In this document: in pieces, positions 41,893 through 50,822 of the stretch
How the letters are laid out: each line of letters begins with the position of its first letter
How positions within the stretch are numbered: the first letter of the stretch is position 1
Assembly: GCF_017312485.1 (NCBI RefSeq)
Contig: NZ_BMBA01000004.1
Location: 248,001 to 312,000 of the forward strand
From: Clostridium zeae
GTDB taxonomy: Bacteria > Bacillota > Clostridia > Clostridiales > Clostridiaceae
Direction of reading: 5' to 3'
Length of the DNA stretch: 64,000 bases
The notes under the pieces: model-generated
Seen by the model: only the letters and a program-made list of their open reading frames with translations
What the model was told of the DNA's origin: nothing
The model's database searches: none
Position numbers and translations under genes: made by a program

Positions 41893-44619
41893 ATGGGGAT
41901 AGGTTACTTAAAAATACAAGCACGAACTGGGAATGATGCTTTACCTGTAAAAGATGCATATGTTGTTATTAAAGACAATACGGGAAAGACTCTCTATCAA
42001 TTAAGAACAGATGCTAGTGGAAATACTCAGAAAATAAGTTTATATGCTCCAGACAAATATCATACATTAAATCCTAACGATCCAGGTCCTTTTTATGCTA
42101 CTTATGAAGTAAATGTTATATATTCAGAAAAGTTTGTTACAGAAACTATTCATAATGTTCAAGTATACGATACAATAGAATCCATACTGCCTGTGTCAAT
42201 GCTACCACTACCAGTGGAGCCTACTCAACTACTGAAAGTAGTTAATATACCGCCACCTACAGTACAATCATCAATACAACGACGTCAAGTATCACCTCCT
42301 ATACCATTTGCACTTCGCGAGGTAGTTATTCCAGACTATATAACAGTTCATCTTGGTACTCCTGCATCCTCAGCAAGAGATGTTAGAGTTAAATTTGCTG
42401 ATTATATAAAGAATGTAGCGTCAAGTGAGATATATCCTACTTGGCCACAGGCTTCACTTGAAGCAAACATATATGCTCAAATAAGTTTTGCATTAAATAG
42501 AGTTTTCACTGAATGGTATAGAAGCAGAGGATATTATTTTGATATAACAAACTCTACAGCTTTAGATCAGGCTTTTGTTGAAGGTAGAGATATTTATGCA
42601 AATATAAGTATTATTGTTGACGGAATATTTAATTCGTTTATTCGTAGAACCGGTAGATTAGAACCATTTTTTGCACAATTTTGTAATGGAACAACGGTAA
42701 CTTGTCCAGGACTTTCACAATGGGGTACGGTAACATTAGCAAATCAAGGTATGACTCCACTTGAAATACTTAGAAATTACTATCCTAATGATATTATAAT
42801 TGTAACAAGTAATAATATTGCTGGTATAACTGAATCTTATCCAGGGACACCTTTAAGTGATGGTAGTGTTGGGTCAGATGTGCGGTTAATGCAAAGGTAT
42901 TTAAATAGAATAAGGGCAAATTATCCAAATATTCCGCAGATAGCTAGTCCAAACGGAATATTTGCAGCAGATACAACAAAAGCAGTAAAAACATTTCAAA
43001 GTGTATTTAATCTCAATGAAGATGGTATCATAGATAGAGCTACATGGTATAAAATTGTCCAAATATTTGTGGGGGTTGCAAATCTTGCATCACTTGATAG
43101 TGAAGGGGAAAGAATTGGTTTAGGAGCAGCCCCTCCAACTATAGTCTTAATGGAAGGTTCTAGAGGTTCTTATGTTATTGAATTACAATTTATTTTAGAT
43201 TTTATTGCTCAATTCTATTCAACCGTACCACCTGTTATACAAGATGGAGTATTTAGAAGTACAACAACAACATCAGTTATTGCCTTCCAAAACACATTTG
43301 GTTTAACAGCAGATGGAATTGTTGGTCCCGCTACCTGGGATATGCTTTACAATGTTTATAAAGGAATTGAAGAAAATGTAGATATTCCAGAGGTCACTCC
43401 TCCGCCTACTTTACCTAGTCCACCTTTTCCAGGAACGCTTCTAAAACTTGGTTCAAGTGGTGAAGATGTTTTATTAATGCAACAATTTTTAAATGTAATT
43501 TCAAGTGCTTACACTTCTATTCCGAAACTTGTAGAAGATGGGAATTTTGGATCTATGACGCAAAGCGCTGTAATAGAATTTCAAAGGCTATTCGGGTTAG
43601 TAGTTGATGGAGTAATAGGACCTATTACTTGGGACAGGATTGTATCAGAGCATAATCGAATTATTTATGAAGAAAATAACCAAGATAAAAATCCCAAAAG
43701 TCTTTTTGGAATAGACATAAATGAATATACACAAAGCGTTCAATTTAATATTATAGCAACTAAAATAGACTTTTTATATTTGAGAGCTTCTGGGTCAGGT
43801 ACAGGAAATTTTAGAGTTGATAAAAAGTTTTTAGAATTTGCAGCTAGTAGTAGAAATTATGGAATTCCAGTGGGAGCATATCATTATGGAGTCCCATCTT
43901 ATGATTTAACAGATGCTGATAGGCAATGTGATGATTTTATCAATATACTGCAAGAAGGGTTTGGAAATGGTGATTATGGAGATTTGTTTCCAGTATTAGA
44001 TGTAGAAACACCAGTAGATAAATCAATAACAACAGCAACACTAGTCAATTGGATTGATAGGTTTAGGAAAAGATTTGAAAGTAAAACGCGAAGAAGACTA
44101 ATGCTTTACACAGGATTATTTTTTATAGAACTTTATGATAATTTCTACATCCCTGGTAGTGGCTACCCTTTAAGTAATATGCCACTATGGATTGCTATGT
44201 ATTTAGATATACCTACTAATCCTAGTGTACCTCCTAGCATCGGAGGATGGACTAGGTGGAGAGTATGGCAGTTTAGTGAAGCAGAAACCGTTGAAGGTGT
44301 TGGAAATCCTGTTGATGCAAATTGGGGACCAGATAATATTGATTTATTAATTCAGCCAGGAAATGTTTCTGGATTAAGTGCAAGATTCCAAAATGGGAAC
44401 ATATACGTTTCCTGGAATAGAAATAGCGATGTAGATTTGTTGGGATATAATATCTTCTTAAATAAAGAATGGGTTGGTACAGTTGATGAAAAAGCCACAA
44501 GCTATTTAATAACTGCTGATAAGATACCAACTAATAAAAACACTCCTTTAGAAGTTTCTATTGAGGCATTTGATTACGATGGTGAAACATCAAAAGTACG
44601 TTCAAGTGTAAATTTATAG
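41893..44619 (+). CDS. SpoIID-like, peptidoglycan-binding, GH25 lysozyme fusion
   Basis: A 908-residue multidomain wall enzyme. In order: a carboxypeptidase-regulatory-like beta domain (about 1-110), a SpoIID/LytB-like domain (about 150-300, with Glu-179 in VASSEIYPTW as candidate lytic transglycosylase acid), three peptidoglycan-binding repeats (about 324-395, 421-488 and 517-587), a GH25 muramidase (about 605-815, with Asp-608 in GIDINEYTQ and Asp-703/Glu-705 in LDVETP), and a fibronectin-like end (825-908). No signal peptide or membrane anchor is visible, which suggests the mother cell, the spore or release by lysis. The ribosome binding site is weak (AGAGG). Confidence 0.85.
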   Translation: MGIGYLKIQARTGNDALPVKDAYVVIKDNTGKTLYQLRTDASGNTQKISLYAPDKYHTLNPNDPGPFYATYEVNVIYSEKFVTETIHNVQVYDTIESILPVSMLPLPVEPTQLLKVVNIPPPTVQSSIQRRQVSPPIPFALREVVIPDYITVHLGTPASSARDVRVKFADYIKNVASSEIYPTWPQASLEANIYAQISFALNRVFTEWYRSRGYYFDITNSTALDQAFVEGRDIYANISIIVDGIFNSFIRRTGRLEPFFAQFCNGTTVTCPGLSQWGTVTLANQGMTPLEILRNYYPNDIIIVTSNNIAGITESYPGTPLSDGSVGSDVRLMQRYLNRIRANYPNIPQIASPNGIFAADTTKAVKTFQSVFNLNEDGIIDRATWYKIVQIFVGVANLASLDSEGERIGLGAAPPTIVLMEGSRGSYVIELQFILDFIAQFYSTVPPVIQDGVFRSTTTTSVIAFQNTFGLTADGIVGPATWDMLYNVYKGIEENVDIPEVTPPPTLPSPPFPGTLLKLGSSGEDVLLMQQFLNVISSAYTSIPKLVEDGNFGSMTQSAVIEFQRLFGLVVDGVIGPITWDRIVSEHNRIIYEENNQDKNPKSLFGIDINEYTQSVQFNIIATKIDFLYLRASGSGTGNFRVDKKFLEFAASSRNYGIPVGAYHYGVPSYDLTDADRQCDDFINILQEGFGNGDYGDLFPVLDVETPVDKSITTATLVNWIDRFRKRFESKTRRRLMLYTGLFFIELYDNFYIPGSGYPLSNMPLWIAMYLDIPTNPSVPPSIGGWTRWRVWQFSEAETVEGVGNPVDANWGPDNIDLLIQPGNVSGLSARFQNGNIYVSWNRNSDVDLLGYNIFLNKEWVGTVDEKATSYLITADKIPTNKNTPLEVSIEAFDYDGETSKVRSSVNL

Positions 44620-44634
44620 AATAAAACTTAATTC

Positions 44635-44680
44635 AAAATCGAACTGTTATATAAGAATATTTATATAACAGTTCGATTTT
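44635..44680 (+). terminator. Terminator of the wall hydrolase gene
   Basis: The 20-base arms starting AAAATCGAACTG are perfect inverted repeats around a 6-base loop, followed by TTTTG. It is one of the strongest hairpins in the window. Confidence 0.88.
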
Positions 44681-44790
44681 GATGTAATAATAATATTGGT
44701 AAAAATTTAGTATTAATATCAATTTTATTAATAATATATATAAAGAAAAAACCATGAAGTAGGCAAATTTGTATAATGTTAAAATACATT

Positions 44791-44890
44791 TGCTACATCT
44801 ATTTCATCAAGTGTAGATAACTTATTAAAACATAAAATAGACAATCTTATTGAAAAAACACTTAGCTTTATTATGAACGGGATATTTTAA
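44791..44890 (+). pseudogene. Internally deleted copy of the TetR gene at 39471
   Basis: The frame reads ATSISSSVDNLLKHKIDNLI and continues EKTLSFIMNGIF before TAA. The first part matches residues about 106-126 of the TetR protein at 39471, and the second matches its C terminus (EKTLSFIINGMKTVK). The 140 bases between are missing; both parent sites contain TATTGAAAAAA. It is a duplicated, then deleted fragment. Confidence 0.8.
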
Positions 44891-44901
44891 TTTTGATTTT
44901 T

Positions 44902-45675
44902 CTACTTATTGCCTTCTATTAATTCTTTCAAACTAATACTAGGATTAGTATAACGTCCTCTGCTTTGTGTTTTATTCTTATAGTTGATAGCCTGCTTTGG
45001 GCACCATTGCACACACGCCATACACTGTTCGCAATTGTGCTGAAAACTCGGTTTTCTATCTTTCATTACTATGTTGGAAACAGGACAAACTGCCTCACAG
45101 GTTCTACAACCTATACAAGCATCGGAAACATTAAAACCTTTGTCTTTTCTGGCGTATATTAATTTTTGACCAATAGCAGTTGATATATTAAGAGGCTCGT
45201 TCACCTTACCTACTGGCTGCTGTGTTTTAGCTACTATCTTTTGTACCAATTCAGGTATATTATCGGTAGCAATTTGATATTTCTCTGGATTTTTCTCATT
45301 CATTTTATACATGGCAACATAATTTCCAACCATACTAATTTTCTCTGCAAAATTAAGTGTCACACCTTTTTTTGTTAAAATTTTGGCAGGAATAGTTAAC
45401 GCAACACCACTCATATTACCACATCCAGTCACAGCAAAAAAATATGCATTTCTACTTTTTTCAAGCGACATTTCACTTATAAATTGCGTTACTATTCTCG
45501 GTAAATTGAAGGCGTATGTGGGATACACAAAACCGATATAATCATACACTTCATTGCTGTCATGACTACCTTTACCCATAGATACTAGCTTACAATCTGG
45601 CAATGCCTCAGCTATTTTTTTAGCTACCTGCAAGTTGTTTCCTGTTCCTGTAAAATAATAAACAACACTTTTCAA
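44902..45675 (-). CDS. EFR1 family flavodoxin-ferredoxin protein
   Basis: A 257-residue cytoplasmic electron-transfer protein. The flavodoxin-like FMN site YYFTGTGNNLQVAKKI is at residues 6-21, and two 4Fe-4S clusters follow at CIGCRTCEAVCPV (about 187-199) and CEQCMACVQWCPK (about 215-227). Such fused proteins pass electrons from FMN to Fe-S clusters in anaerobes. It starts at TTG 45675 with GGGGGAA upstream. No operon partner is seen. Confidence 0.9.
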   Translation of the reverse strand: MKSVVYYFTGTGNNLQVAKKIAEALPDCKLVSMGKGSHDSNEVYDYIGFVYPTYAFNLPRIVTQFISEMSLEKSRNAYFFAVTGCGNMSGVALTIPAKILTKKGVTLNFAEKISMVGNYVAMYKMNEKNPEKYQIATDNIPELVQKIVAKTQQPVGKVNEPLNISTAIGQKLIYARKDKGFNVSDACIGCRTCEAVCPVSNIVMKDRKPSFQHNCEQCMACVQWCPKQAINYKNKTQSRGRYTNPSISLKELIEGNK

Positions 45676-45747
45676 TTTCTATTCCCCCTTATTTATTACA
45701 AGCAATATCATCGTATAACTATTTTATATAGTTACTATTGTCTCAAA

Positions 45748-46578
45748 TCATTTTTCAAAGTAGTGTCCCTGTTCAAGATCCTCCATAAGGGTAGGATTCA
45801 CTGGTTTCCAACCTAAAAGCTCTTGCGTCTGTACACTGGACCTTGATAGATCAAGAGCTGCAATAGCACCTAGAAAACCAAAGTGATCCGTTGCCTCTTC
45901 AGGTGTAATACTAACTACAGGTAGGTTCAGATGACGACCAATTACATTTGCGATATCACGGAACGGTATCCCCTCATCTCCAACCCCATCCAGTCTTGAT
46001 CCTGCTGGAGCAGCTTCCAATGCCAAACGGAAAAGTCTTGCCGCATCTAGACGATGCACAGCTGGCCAGCGGTTTGCCCCGTCGCCGATGTATGCAGAGA
46101 AACCTTTTTCACGGGCAATACTTATTAATCTTGGAACAAATCCCTTATCGCCATTCCCATGTACAGAGGTTGAAAGCGACACTACAGAGGCCCTAACTCC
46201 ACGCTTTGCAAGCTCCAAAGTGGCATTATCTGATGCAGTACCATTTGCGTGAGCTGTGGTCAAAAATGGCTTACCCGTATCCTCAAGAACTCCGCCTATA
46301 GCCTGAATTGCTTGTAAATCTGTGGCAAGTGAACCTGCAAAATCCGAGAAATCATGGTTAAATGCCAGATGAATAACACCATCTGCAATAGCAGCTCCAC
46401 TGCGAAGACTATCTAGGTCATCAAGTGAACCTAGGTGCACTTCAGCTCCAGCTTCCTTTAATTTTAAAGCTCCCTTATCTGATCGTGTTAACCCAATGAC
46501 TTCATGTCCAGCATCGATGAGTTCCCTGACAACCTCAGAACCGATATACCCTGTTGCTCCTGTTACAAAAACACGCAT
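45748..46578 (-). CDS. NAD(P)-binding SDR epimerase/reductase
   Basis: A 276-residue atypical short-chain dehydrogenase. The Rossmann motif is VTGATGYIGSEVVREL at residues 5-20. The usual YxxxK is not clear, as in NAD-dependent epimerase/reductase-like members. Base composition is clearly higher (about 46% GC by eye) than the roughly 30% of its neighbours, which points to recent transfer. AAGGAGG precedes the ATG. Two strong palindromic operators and the TetR gene at 46903 lie upstream. Confidence 0.85.
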   Translation of the reverse strand: MRVFVTGATGYIGSEVVRELIDAGHEVIGLTRSDKGALKLKEAGAEVHLGSLDDLDSLRSGAAIADGVIHLAFNHDFSDFAGSLATDLQAIQAIGGVLEDTGKPFLTTAHANGTASDNATLELAKRGVRASVVSLSTSVHGNGDKGFVPRLISIAREKGFSAYIGDGANRWPAVHRLDAARLFRLALEAAPAGSRLDGVGDEGIPFRDIANVIGRHLNLPVVSITPEEATDHFGFLGAIAALDLSRSSVQTQELLGWKPVNPTLMEDLEQGHYFEK

Positions 46579-46616
46579 AAAAAATCCTCCTTAAAAGTTC
46601 CGAATTAATATTACTA

Positions 46617-46640
46617 GTTACAATTATTATTATTTGTAAC
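46617..46640. promoter_or_regulatory. TetR operator, SDR side
   Basis: GTTACAA at 46617-46623 and TTGTAAC at 46634-46640 form an inverted repeat with a 10-base AT spacer. Together with 46667-46704 and 47564-47580 it gives a consistent GTTACAA motif. Confidence 0.7.
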
Positions 46641-46666
46641 TTATTGTTTTAATAATACCACATCGC

Positions 46667-46704
46667 ATTACAAGTTACAATATATAAAGTTTGTAACTTG
46701 TAAT
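46667..46704. promoter_or_regulatory. TetR operator, extended
   Basis: The perfect 14-base arms ATTACAAGTTACAA and TTGTAACTTGTAAT enclose TATATAAAGT. The GTTACAA core matches the two other sites. It lies in the promoter region of the SDR gene. Confidence 0.8.
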
Positions 46705-46773
46705 ATTTTTTATAACTTATTACTTAAAGGAATAACTATTTTTCATTATGCTTTGTTTAGGCTTTACCTTCAT

Positions 46774-46837
46774 ATAGATAAACTACTTCATTTTGAAATT
46801 TATCCTAGGAGTTTAATGACTGAAGTAGTTTATCTAT
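46774..46837. repeat. Short palindromic repeat related to the ~95-bp family
   Basis: The perfect 17-base ends ATAGATAAACTACTTCA and TGAAGTAGTTTATCTAT enclose a 30-base AT-rich interior. The ends match those of 51708-51799; the interior is shorter. Confidence 0.65.
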
Positions 46838-46861
46838 AGATTGTTTCTAGACAATAAATAA

Positions 46862-46896
46862 AGCCCTCAACAATCCTACTAGGAAAGTCAAGGGCT
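46862..46896 (-). terminator. Terminator of the TetR gene
   Basis: The 10-base arms AGCCCTCAAC and GTCAAGGGCT (two mismatches) with a further inner CCTA/TAGG pairing are followed on the minus strand by TTTATTTATT. It starts six bases after the TetR stop codon. Confidence 0.7.
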
Positions 46897-46902
46897 AAAA
46901 AC

Positions 46903-47490
46903 TTAGCTTATCATATTTGGGTTTTTAAGCCCTCTTATCAGAAGATTTACAACAGATTCTATGTTTTGTTTTCGATTAGCAGCTTCAAATGAGTTTGGAT
47001 GAATAAAAGCGCTGGTTGCAAGATATACAGCTACCGCTGCTTGCTTAGGAAATTCTACATAAAATATCCCCTCTGCAATTCCTTGCTCTATAACCTCTTT
47101 AATACTATTTATCCCAGCTTCTATACTTTTTTCTATTACATCCATTGAGCTTTGGGCGAGCTTAAGATAATTGGCAAACATCTCCGGATCATTGATGGAG
47201 CTGCGACGCTTCGCTTCTGCAAAGTCCTCAAGTAAACGAAAAAGTTTAATATCCGCAGGAGTATCTTCTTTTAAAATGCCTTTTGAAGTAGCATGCAAGT
47301 TTGAAAGCCAACGTTCTGTAACTGCATTCCAAAGGTCAGCTTTTCCATTATAATATCTATAAAGTGCAGCATGGCTAACTTTTAATGATTTTGCTACATC
47401 AGAAATATTCGCTTTTTCTGGTCCAAAACGACGAATAACTTCTTCTGCTGCATTGAGTATTATTTCTTTATCTAACGAAATCTTATCCAA
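46903..47490 (-). CDS. TetR/AcrR regulator of the SDR gene
   Basis: A 196-residue regulator. The helix-turn-helix is about residues 18-62 (PEKANISDVAKSLKVSHAALYRYYNGKADLW), and the C-terminal region resembles TetR_C proteins of the SrpR/YjgJ type. AGAGG lies 7 bases before TTG 47490, so TTG is chosen over the ATG at 47496, which abuts it. GTTACAA operators are found in its own promoter (47564) and before the SDR gene. Confidence 0.85.
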   Translation of the reverse strand: MDKISLDKEIILNAAEEVIRRFGPEKANISDVAKSLKVSHAALYRYYNGKADLWNAVTERWLSNLHATSKGILKEDTPADIKLFRLLEDFAEAKRRSSINDPEMFANYLKLAQSSMDVIEKSIEAGINSIKEVIEQGIAEGIFYVEFPKQAAVAVYLATSAFIHPNSFEAANRKQNIESVVNLLIRGLKNPNMIS

Positions 47491-47563
47491 AGTCATTACC
47501 TCTCATAAAATGTTCTTTCTTATTTGATTTTTCAATTATAGCACTGTTAGTTTTAGGTTTCAA

Positions 47564-47580
47564 GTTACGTTAATTGTAAC
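47564..47580. promoter_or_regulatory. TetR operator, autoregulatory site
   Basis: GTTAC-GTTAATT-GTAAC lies about 75 bases upstream of the TetR start codon and shares the core of the SDR-side operators. Confidence 0.65.
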
Positions 47581-47705
47581 CACAAGGATATGGCTAAGGT
47601 CAGCTTGAATTGAGTCAGGTATTTTAGCCTTAATACAAACTGCATCAAAAGATGCTATACTATAATTATCCAACAAAATATTTTACATAAGCCTAGGAGG
47701 TAACA

Positions 47706-48605
47706 ATGAAAAAAACACTGATTATCGGATCTACTGTACTCGACATAATCATCAATATAGAAAAACTCCCAACTACCACTGAAGACTGTCACATAACTGG
47801 CCAAACTATGTCTATCGGCGGTTGTGCTTTTAATGTACAGAACATAATAAATCTTTTTGAAGTGCCTTATGTGTTTTGTTCACCCATCGGTACCGGAATC
47901 TATGGAGATTATGTGGCTTCACAGCTTAAAAAACTAGGATTATCACCATTTGTCCGAGTTAAAGATCAAGATAACGGGTGTTGTTATTGTTATGTTGAAC
48001 CTCATGGAGAACGAACTTTTTTATCATATCACGGTGCCGAATACACTTTTGACTCTATGTGGCTTGATGGGATTAATATGGATGATTTTGACCAGGTTTA
48101 CATATGTGGCCTAGAAATTGAGGAATCCACAGGTAATAAAATTATATCTTTTCTTAATAAAAACATACATTTACAAGTTTTCTTCGCCCCTGGGCCAAGA
48201 TTCTCGATGATAGATAAAAAAAAGATTGATGAAATTTTTAAACTTTCACCAATTGTTCATCTAAATATGGATGAAATTCTAACCTTTACAAAAACAGCGA
48301 CTTTAGAGCAAGCTGTTAAGACACTTTATTCCTTAACAAATAATTTAATTATCATAACTGATGGTAAAAATGGCTCCTATCTATATGATGGTGAACATCT
48401 ACAACATGCCATGGGTATCAAAGCTGATGTTGTTGACACAATCGGTGCTGGCGATTCCCACATTGGAGCCTTCATGGCTTCTAAAAAATTAGGCTATTCC
48501 TATATAAAAAGCCTGGAGATAGCCAATCAAGTATCTGCTAAAGTCGTCGAGATAAGAGGCAGCCTTTTACCTTCTGATGTTTTTAGGCCGATAAACCCAA
48601 ATTGA
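47706..48605 (+). CDS. PfkB family carbohydrate kinase
   Basis: A 299-residue cytoplasmic sugar kinase of the ribokinase fold. The N-terminal GGCAFNVQNIINLFEVPYVFCSPIGTG and the C-terminal DTIGAGDSHIGAF with the catalytic Asp are intact. The substrate may be a nucleoside, a tagatose- or fructose-type sugar, or pseudouridine; the sequence does not decide. AGGAGG precedes the ATG. It is alone on the plus strand; only about 180 bases follow before the next gene. Confidence 0.9.
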   Translation: MKKTLIIGSTVLDIIINIEKLPTTTEDCHITGQTMSIGGCAFNVQNIINLFEVPYVFCSPIGTGIYGDYVASQLKKLGLSPFVRVKDQDNGCCYCYVEPHGERTFLSYHGAEYTFDSMWLDGINMDDFDQVYICGLEIEESTGNKIISFLNKNIHLQVFFAPGPRFSMIDKKKIDEIFKLSPIVHLNMDEILTFTKTATLEQAVKTLYSLTNNLIIITDGKNGSYLYDGEHLQHAMGIKADVVDTIGAGDSHIGAFMASKKLGYSYIKSLEIANQVSAKVVEIRGSLLPSDVFRPINPN

Positions 48606-48623
48606 AGCCGTGAATTATATAAA

Positions 48624-48637
48624 GATGAACTACTTCA
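48624..48637. repeat. Left end of the ~95-bp repeat
   Basis: GATGAACTACTTCA matches the end motif of the ~95-bp family, with no matching right end. It lies just after the PfkB stop codon. Confidence 0.4.
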
Positions 48638-48782
48638 AGAGGAACTTTATATGTCGCACATGTTACCATCATATGGTATGATAATTTCATTAATTATATA
48701 AGCCTTGAAAAAATTGACCTGACTATTAAATTTAGAACTATTACAGAAAAAATCATTAATATTGTTTAAGTTGAGGTAATTT

Positions 48783-49322
48783 ATGATGAAAACTAATATA
48801 AAAACAGCCCTAATCCCTTTAATAATTATTTTAGCAGGCTCTTTAACAGCAATAATTGCATCAAAGTATATAAATGCATGGGCATTCATTCCACTTGCTA
48901 TTGTTTATTGGACATCAATAATTGTAGTTGTAAAGCCTACAAAAAACATACTGACTTCCTATCTTAAGAAACCTGTTGATAATTTAAAAGTAAGTATATT
49001 TTCTCTTATACCTGTCTTTCTTTGTGGTTTTTCATTTATATGGGGGATAAAATATATTGAAACTCCCTCGTTAATTATTATGTGGATTATATTTGCTGTT
49101 ATAAATTCTTTTACAGAAGAAATTTTTTGGAGAGGTTATTTAATAGACAACCTTACATGGAAACCATCAGTCAAAGTTATATACACTACTATTTTATTCA
49201 GTTTGAGTCATCCTTTAATGTGGGGAGTTTTCTCAATAACTATTAGAAGTTATATAATGGTATTACCATTGCTAACTATGGGATTAATTTGGGGATATGT
49301 TTATCATAAAACAAAGAGTTAG
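48783..49322 (+). CDS. CPBP family intramembrane protease
   Basis: A 179-residue membrane protein with about six helices. EEIFWR (EExxxR) near residue 116 and FSLSHPL near 140 match the first two protease motifs; the third (HxxxD) is not evident, so the activity may be reduced. GAGGTAA precedes the two ATGs at 48783 and 48786. It is alone on the plus strand. Confidence 0.8.
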   Translation: MMKTNIKTALIPLIIILAGSLTAIIASKYINAWAFIPLAIVYWTSIIVVVKPTKNILTSYLKKPVDNLKVSIFSLIPVFLCGFSFIWGIKYIETPSLIIMWIIFAVINSFTEEIFWRGYLIDNLTWKPSVKVIYTTILFSLSHPLMWGVFSITIRSYIMVLPLLTMGLIWGYVYHKTKS

Positions 49323-49571
49323 AGATGGTGTATTTTTGCACATTTTCTAGTTGATATATTAAATTTATCTGTTTGGGTATTTTTAAATATCTATATTCCT
49401 CCTGTAATTAAATAGTTAGTTTTGAAGTAATATTGATATTGAATATTGTTAAGATTCAACTAGGGATTTAATAAACCTAGTAGAAAAATATTATTAAACA
49501 TTGATTTAAACTATTCTTACAGTATTCACTAAGGACTTACCCACATCAATATTCCTTCAATCCTTACACCG
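49323..49571. other. Intergenic region, no gene seen
   Basis: The 440-bp gap after the CPBP gene holds no frame with a ribosome binding site. Only the hairpin repeat at 49572 is recognisable. Confidence 0.4.
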
Positions 49572-49628
49572 CAAAAAACCTCATTTACTTATGATACTGT
49601 TCACCGTATCATAAATAAATGAGGTTTC
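49572..49628. repeat. Hairpin form of the CTTATG-type repeat
   Basis: CCTCATTTACTTATGATAC and GTATCATAAATAAATGAGG form a near-perfect stem around the loop TGTTCACC. With an A run before and a TTTCT after, it looks like a bidirectional terminator. It is the full hairpin form of the CTTATG-type repeat. Confidence 0.75.
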
Positions 49629-49762
49629 TACAATAAGCACAAATCTTTAATTACTTAGTTGATATAAATTGTAGGTTTATATCAAAGCCCCCTTGTACCT
49701 TTCCTTAAAAAGTGAGTTTTATTACTGTTAGCTTGTTAACCACCTTATATCTGTTTTGGTCT

Positions 49763-50671
49763 TTATGGTGTGATATGATTTTGACTTAAAAACTTCAATA
49801 AATCGTTATTAAGTTTCACAACTTCGTTGTTTGCACTACCTGCATAATCTGGCAACATCATATCCTTCACCATTTTAGTCCGTAGCCACATCATAAAGAA
49901 AAATTCCAGAATCAAATTTGGAAATTTAAGCACAATTTTAAATGCAGAGGGATTAATAGATACTCCAGCTTTTTGTATTGCCCTTAAATACGCTTTTAAA
50001 GTGATTGTTATTTTGTGTGCCGTTTCTCTCGTTCTTGCTGTTTTTTCACCATTTATCTTATTTTCAAAATATAAACCACCCAAAAGTGCAATATCCGATA
50101 TTGAATGTGTTATTAGATACGCTTTCATATCCTTATTAATTGCATAGGGAAGTTTTGCTGTCTTAAATAATTTTGCGAGGTTCTTTACACGTTCTGTCCC
50201 TAAACCACTAATTTCTCCAAACATATTAGCTATTAAAAACTTTGGTGGGATTCGAGCATGCAATATTCCATCTTTAATCTGCCCTCCAAAACCAGGGAAG
50301 GCTGGTAGAAGTCTATCTCCAACAATATCTTGCCAGGTCGAAAATCCAATTGAACTGTTTGTCATCGTAACTATATTTTTGCTTTGATTGTCTTTTAGTG
50401 CTAACAACGCTGATTCGGATTGATCATAACGGACTGTAACGAAAATAAAGTCATATACATCATCATTTTCAAGCTTATCAATGACATTTACTTTTATAGA
50501 TTTAACCACACCTTTTTCACTATATTGTAGTCCATTCTCTTTCAATGCTTTAAATCTATTAGAACGTGCAAACATAGTAACATCAAGCCCTGCTTCAATG
50601 AATTTCATTGCGTATATACTTCCTATAACACCTGCACCAAAAATTAAAATTCTATTTTGTCTTACTGACAT
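49763..50671 (-). CDS. Ketopantoate reductase (ApbA/PanE) family protein
   Basis: A 302-residue NADPH-binding oxidoreductase. The Rossmann start is ILIFGAGVIGSIYAMKFIEAG, and the helical C-terminal half follows. It is a distant paralog of the protein at 38345. ATG at 50671 has AGGAG 8 bases upstream; a GTG three codons earlier is an alternative. It is divergent from a TetR gene with a palindromic operator between. Confidence 0.8.
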   Translation of the reverse strand: MSVRQNRILIFGAGVIGSIYAMKFIEAGLDVTMFARSNRFKALKENGLQYSEKGVVKSIKVNVIDKLENDDVYDFIFVTVRYDQSESALLALKDNQSKNIVTMTNSSIGFSTWQDIVGDRLLPAFPGFGGQIKDGILHARIPPKFLIANMFGEISGLGTERVKNLAKLFKTAKLPYAINKDMKAYLITHSISDIALLGGLYFENKINGEKTARTRETAHKITITLKAYLRAIQKAGVSINPSAFKIVLKFPNLILEFFFMMWLRTKMVKDMMLPDYAGSANNEVVKLNNDLLKFLSQNHITP

Positions 50672-50705
50672 AAAAAACACTCCTACTTATTAATAATATT
50701 TTCTC

Positions 50706-50733
50706 TTGATTATAAGACAACGCGTTGTATAAT
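50706..50733 (+). promoter_or_regulatory. TetR promoter with palindromic operator
   Basis: TTGATT at 50706-50711 and TATAAT at 50728-50733 are 16 bases apart. The perfect palindrome ACAACGCGTTGT (50717-50728) fills the spacer. A TetR dimer bound there would block the promoter of its own gene and probably the reductase gene. Confidence 0.75.
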
Positions 50734-50822
50734 AGGATTGTAAATCTTTATTATAGCTTTATCAACCATCAGTTTTCCATTATTTGTTGGATGATACTTT
50801 TGTTCATAACAAGGAGGATAAA

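Noticed and set aside
48647-48889. Minus-strand frame overlapping the CPBP gene start
   Set aside because: No ribosome site and it overlaps a gene with clear protease motifs.
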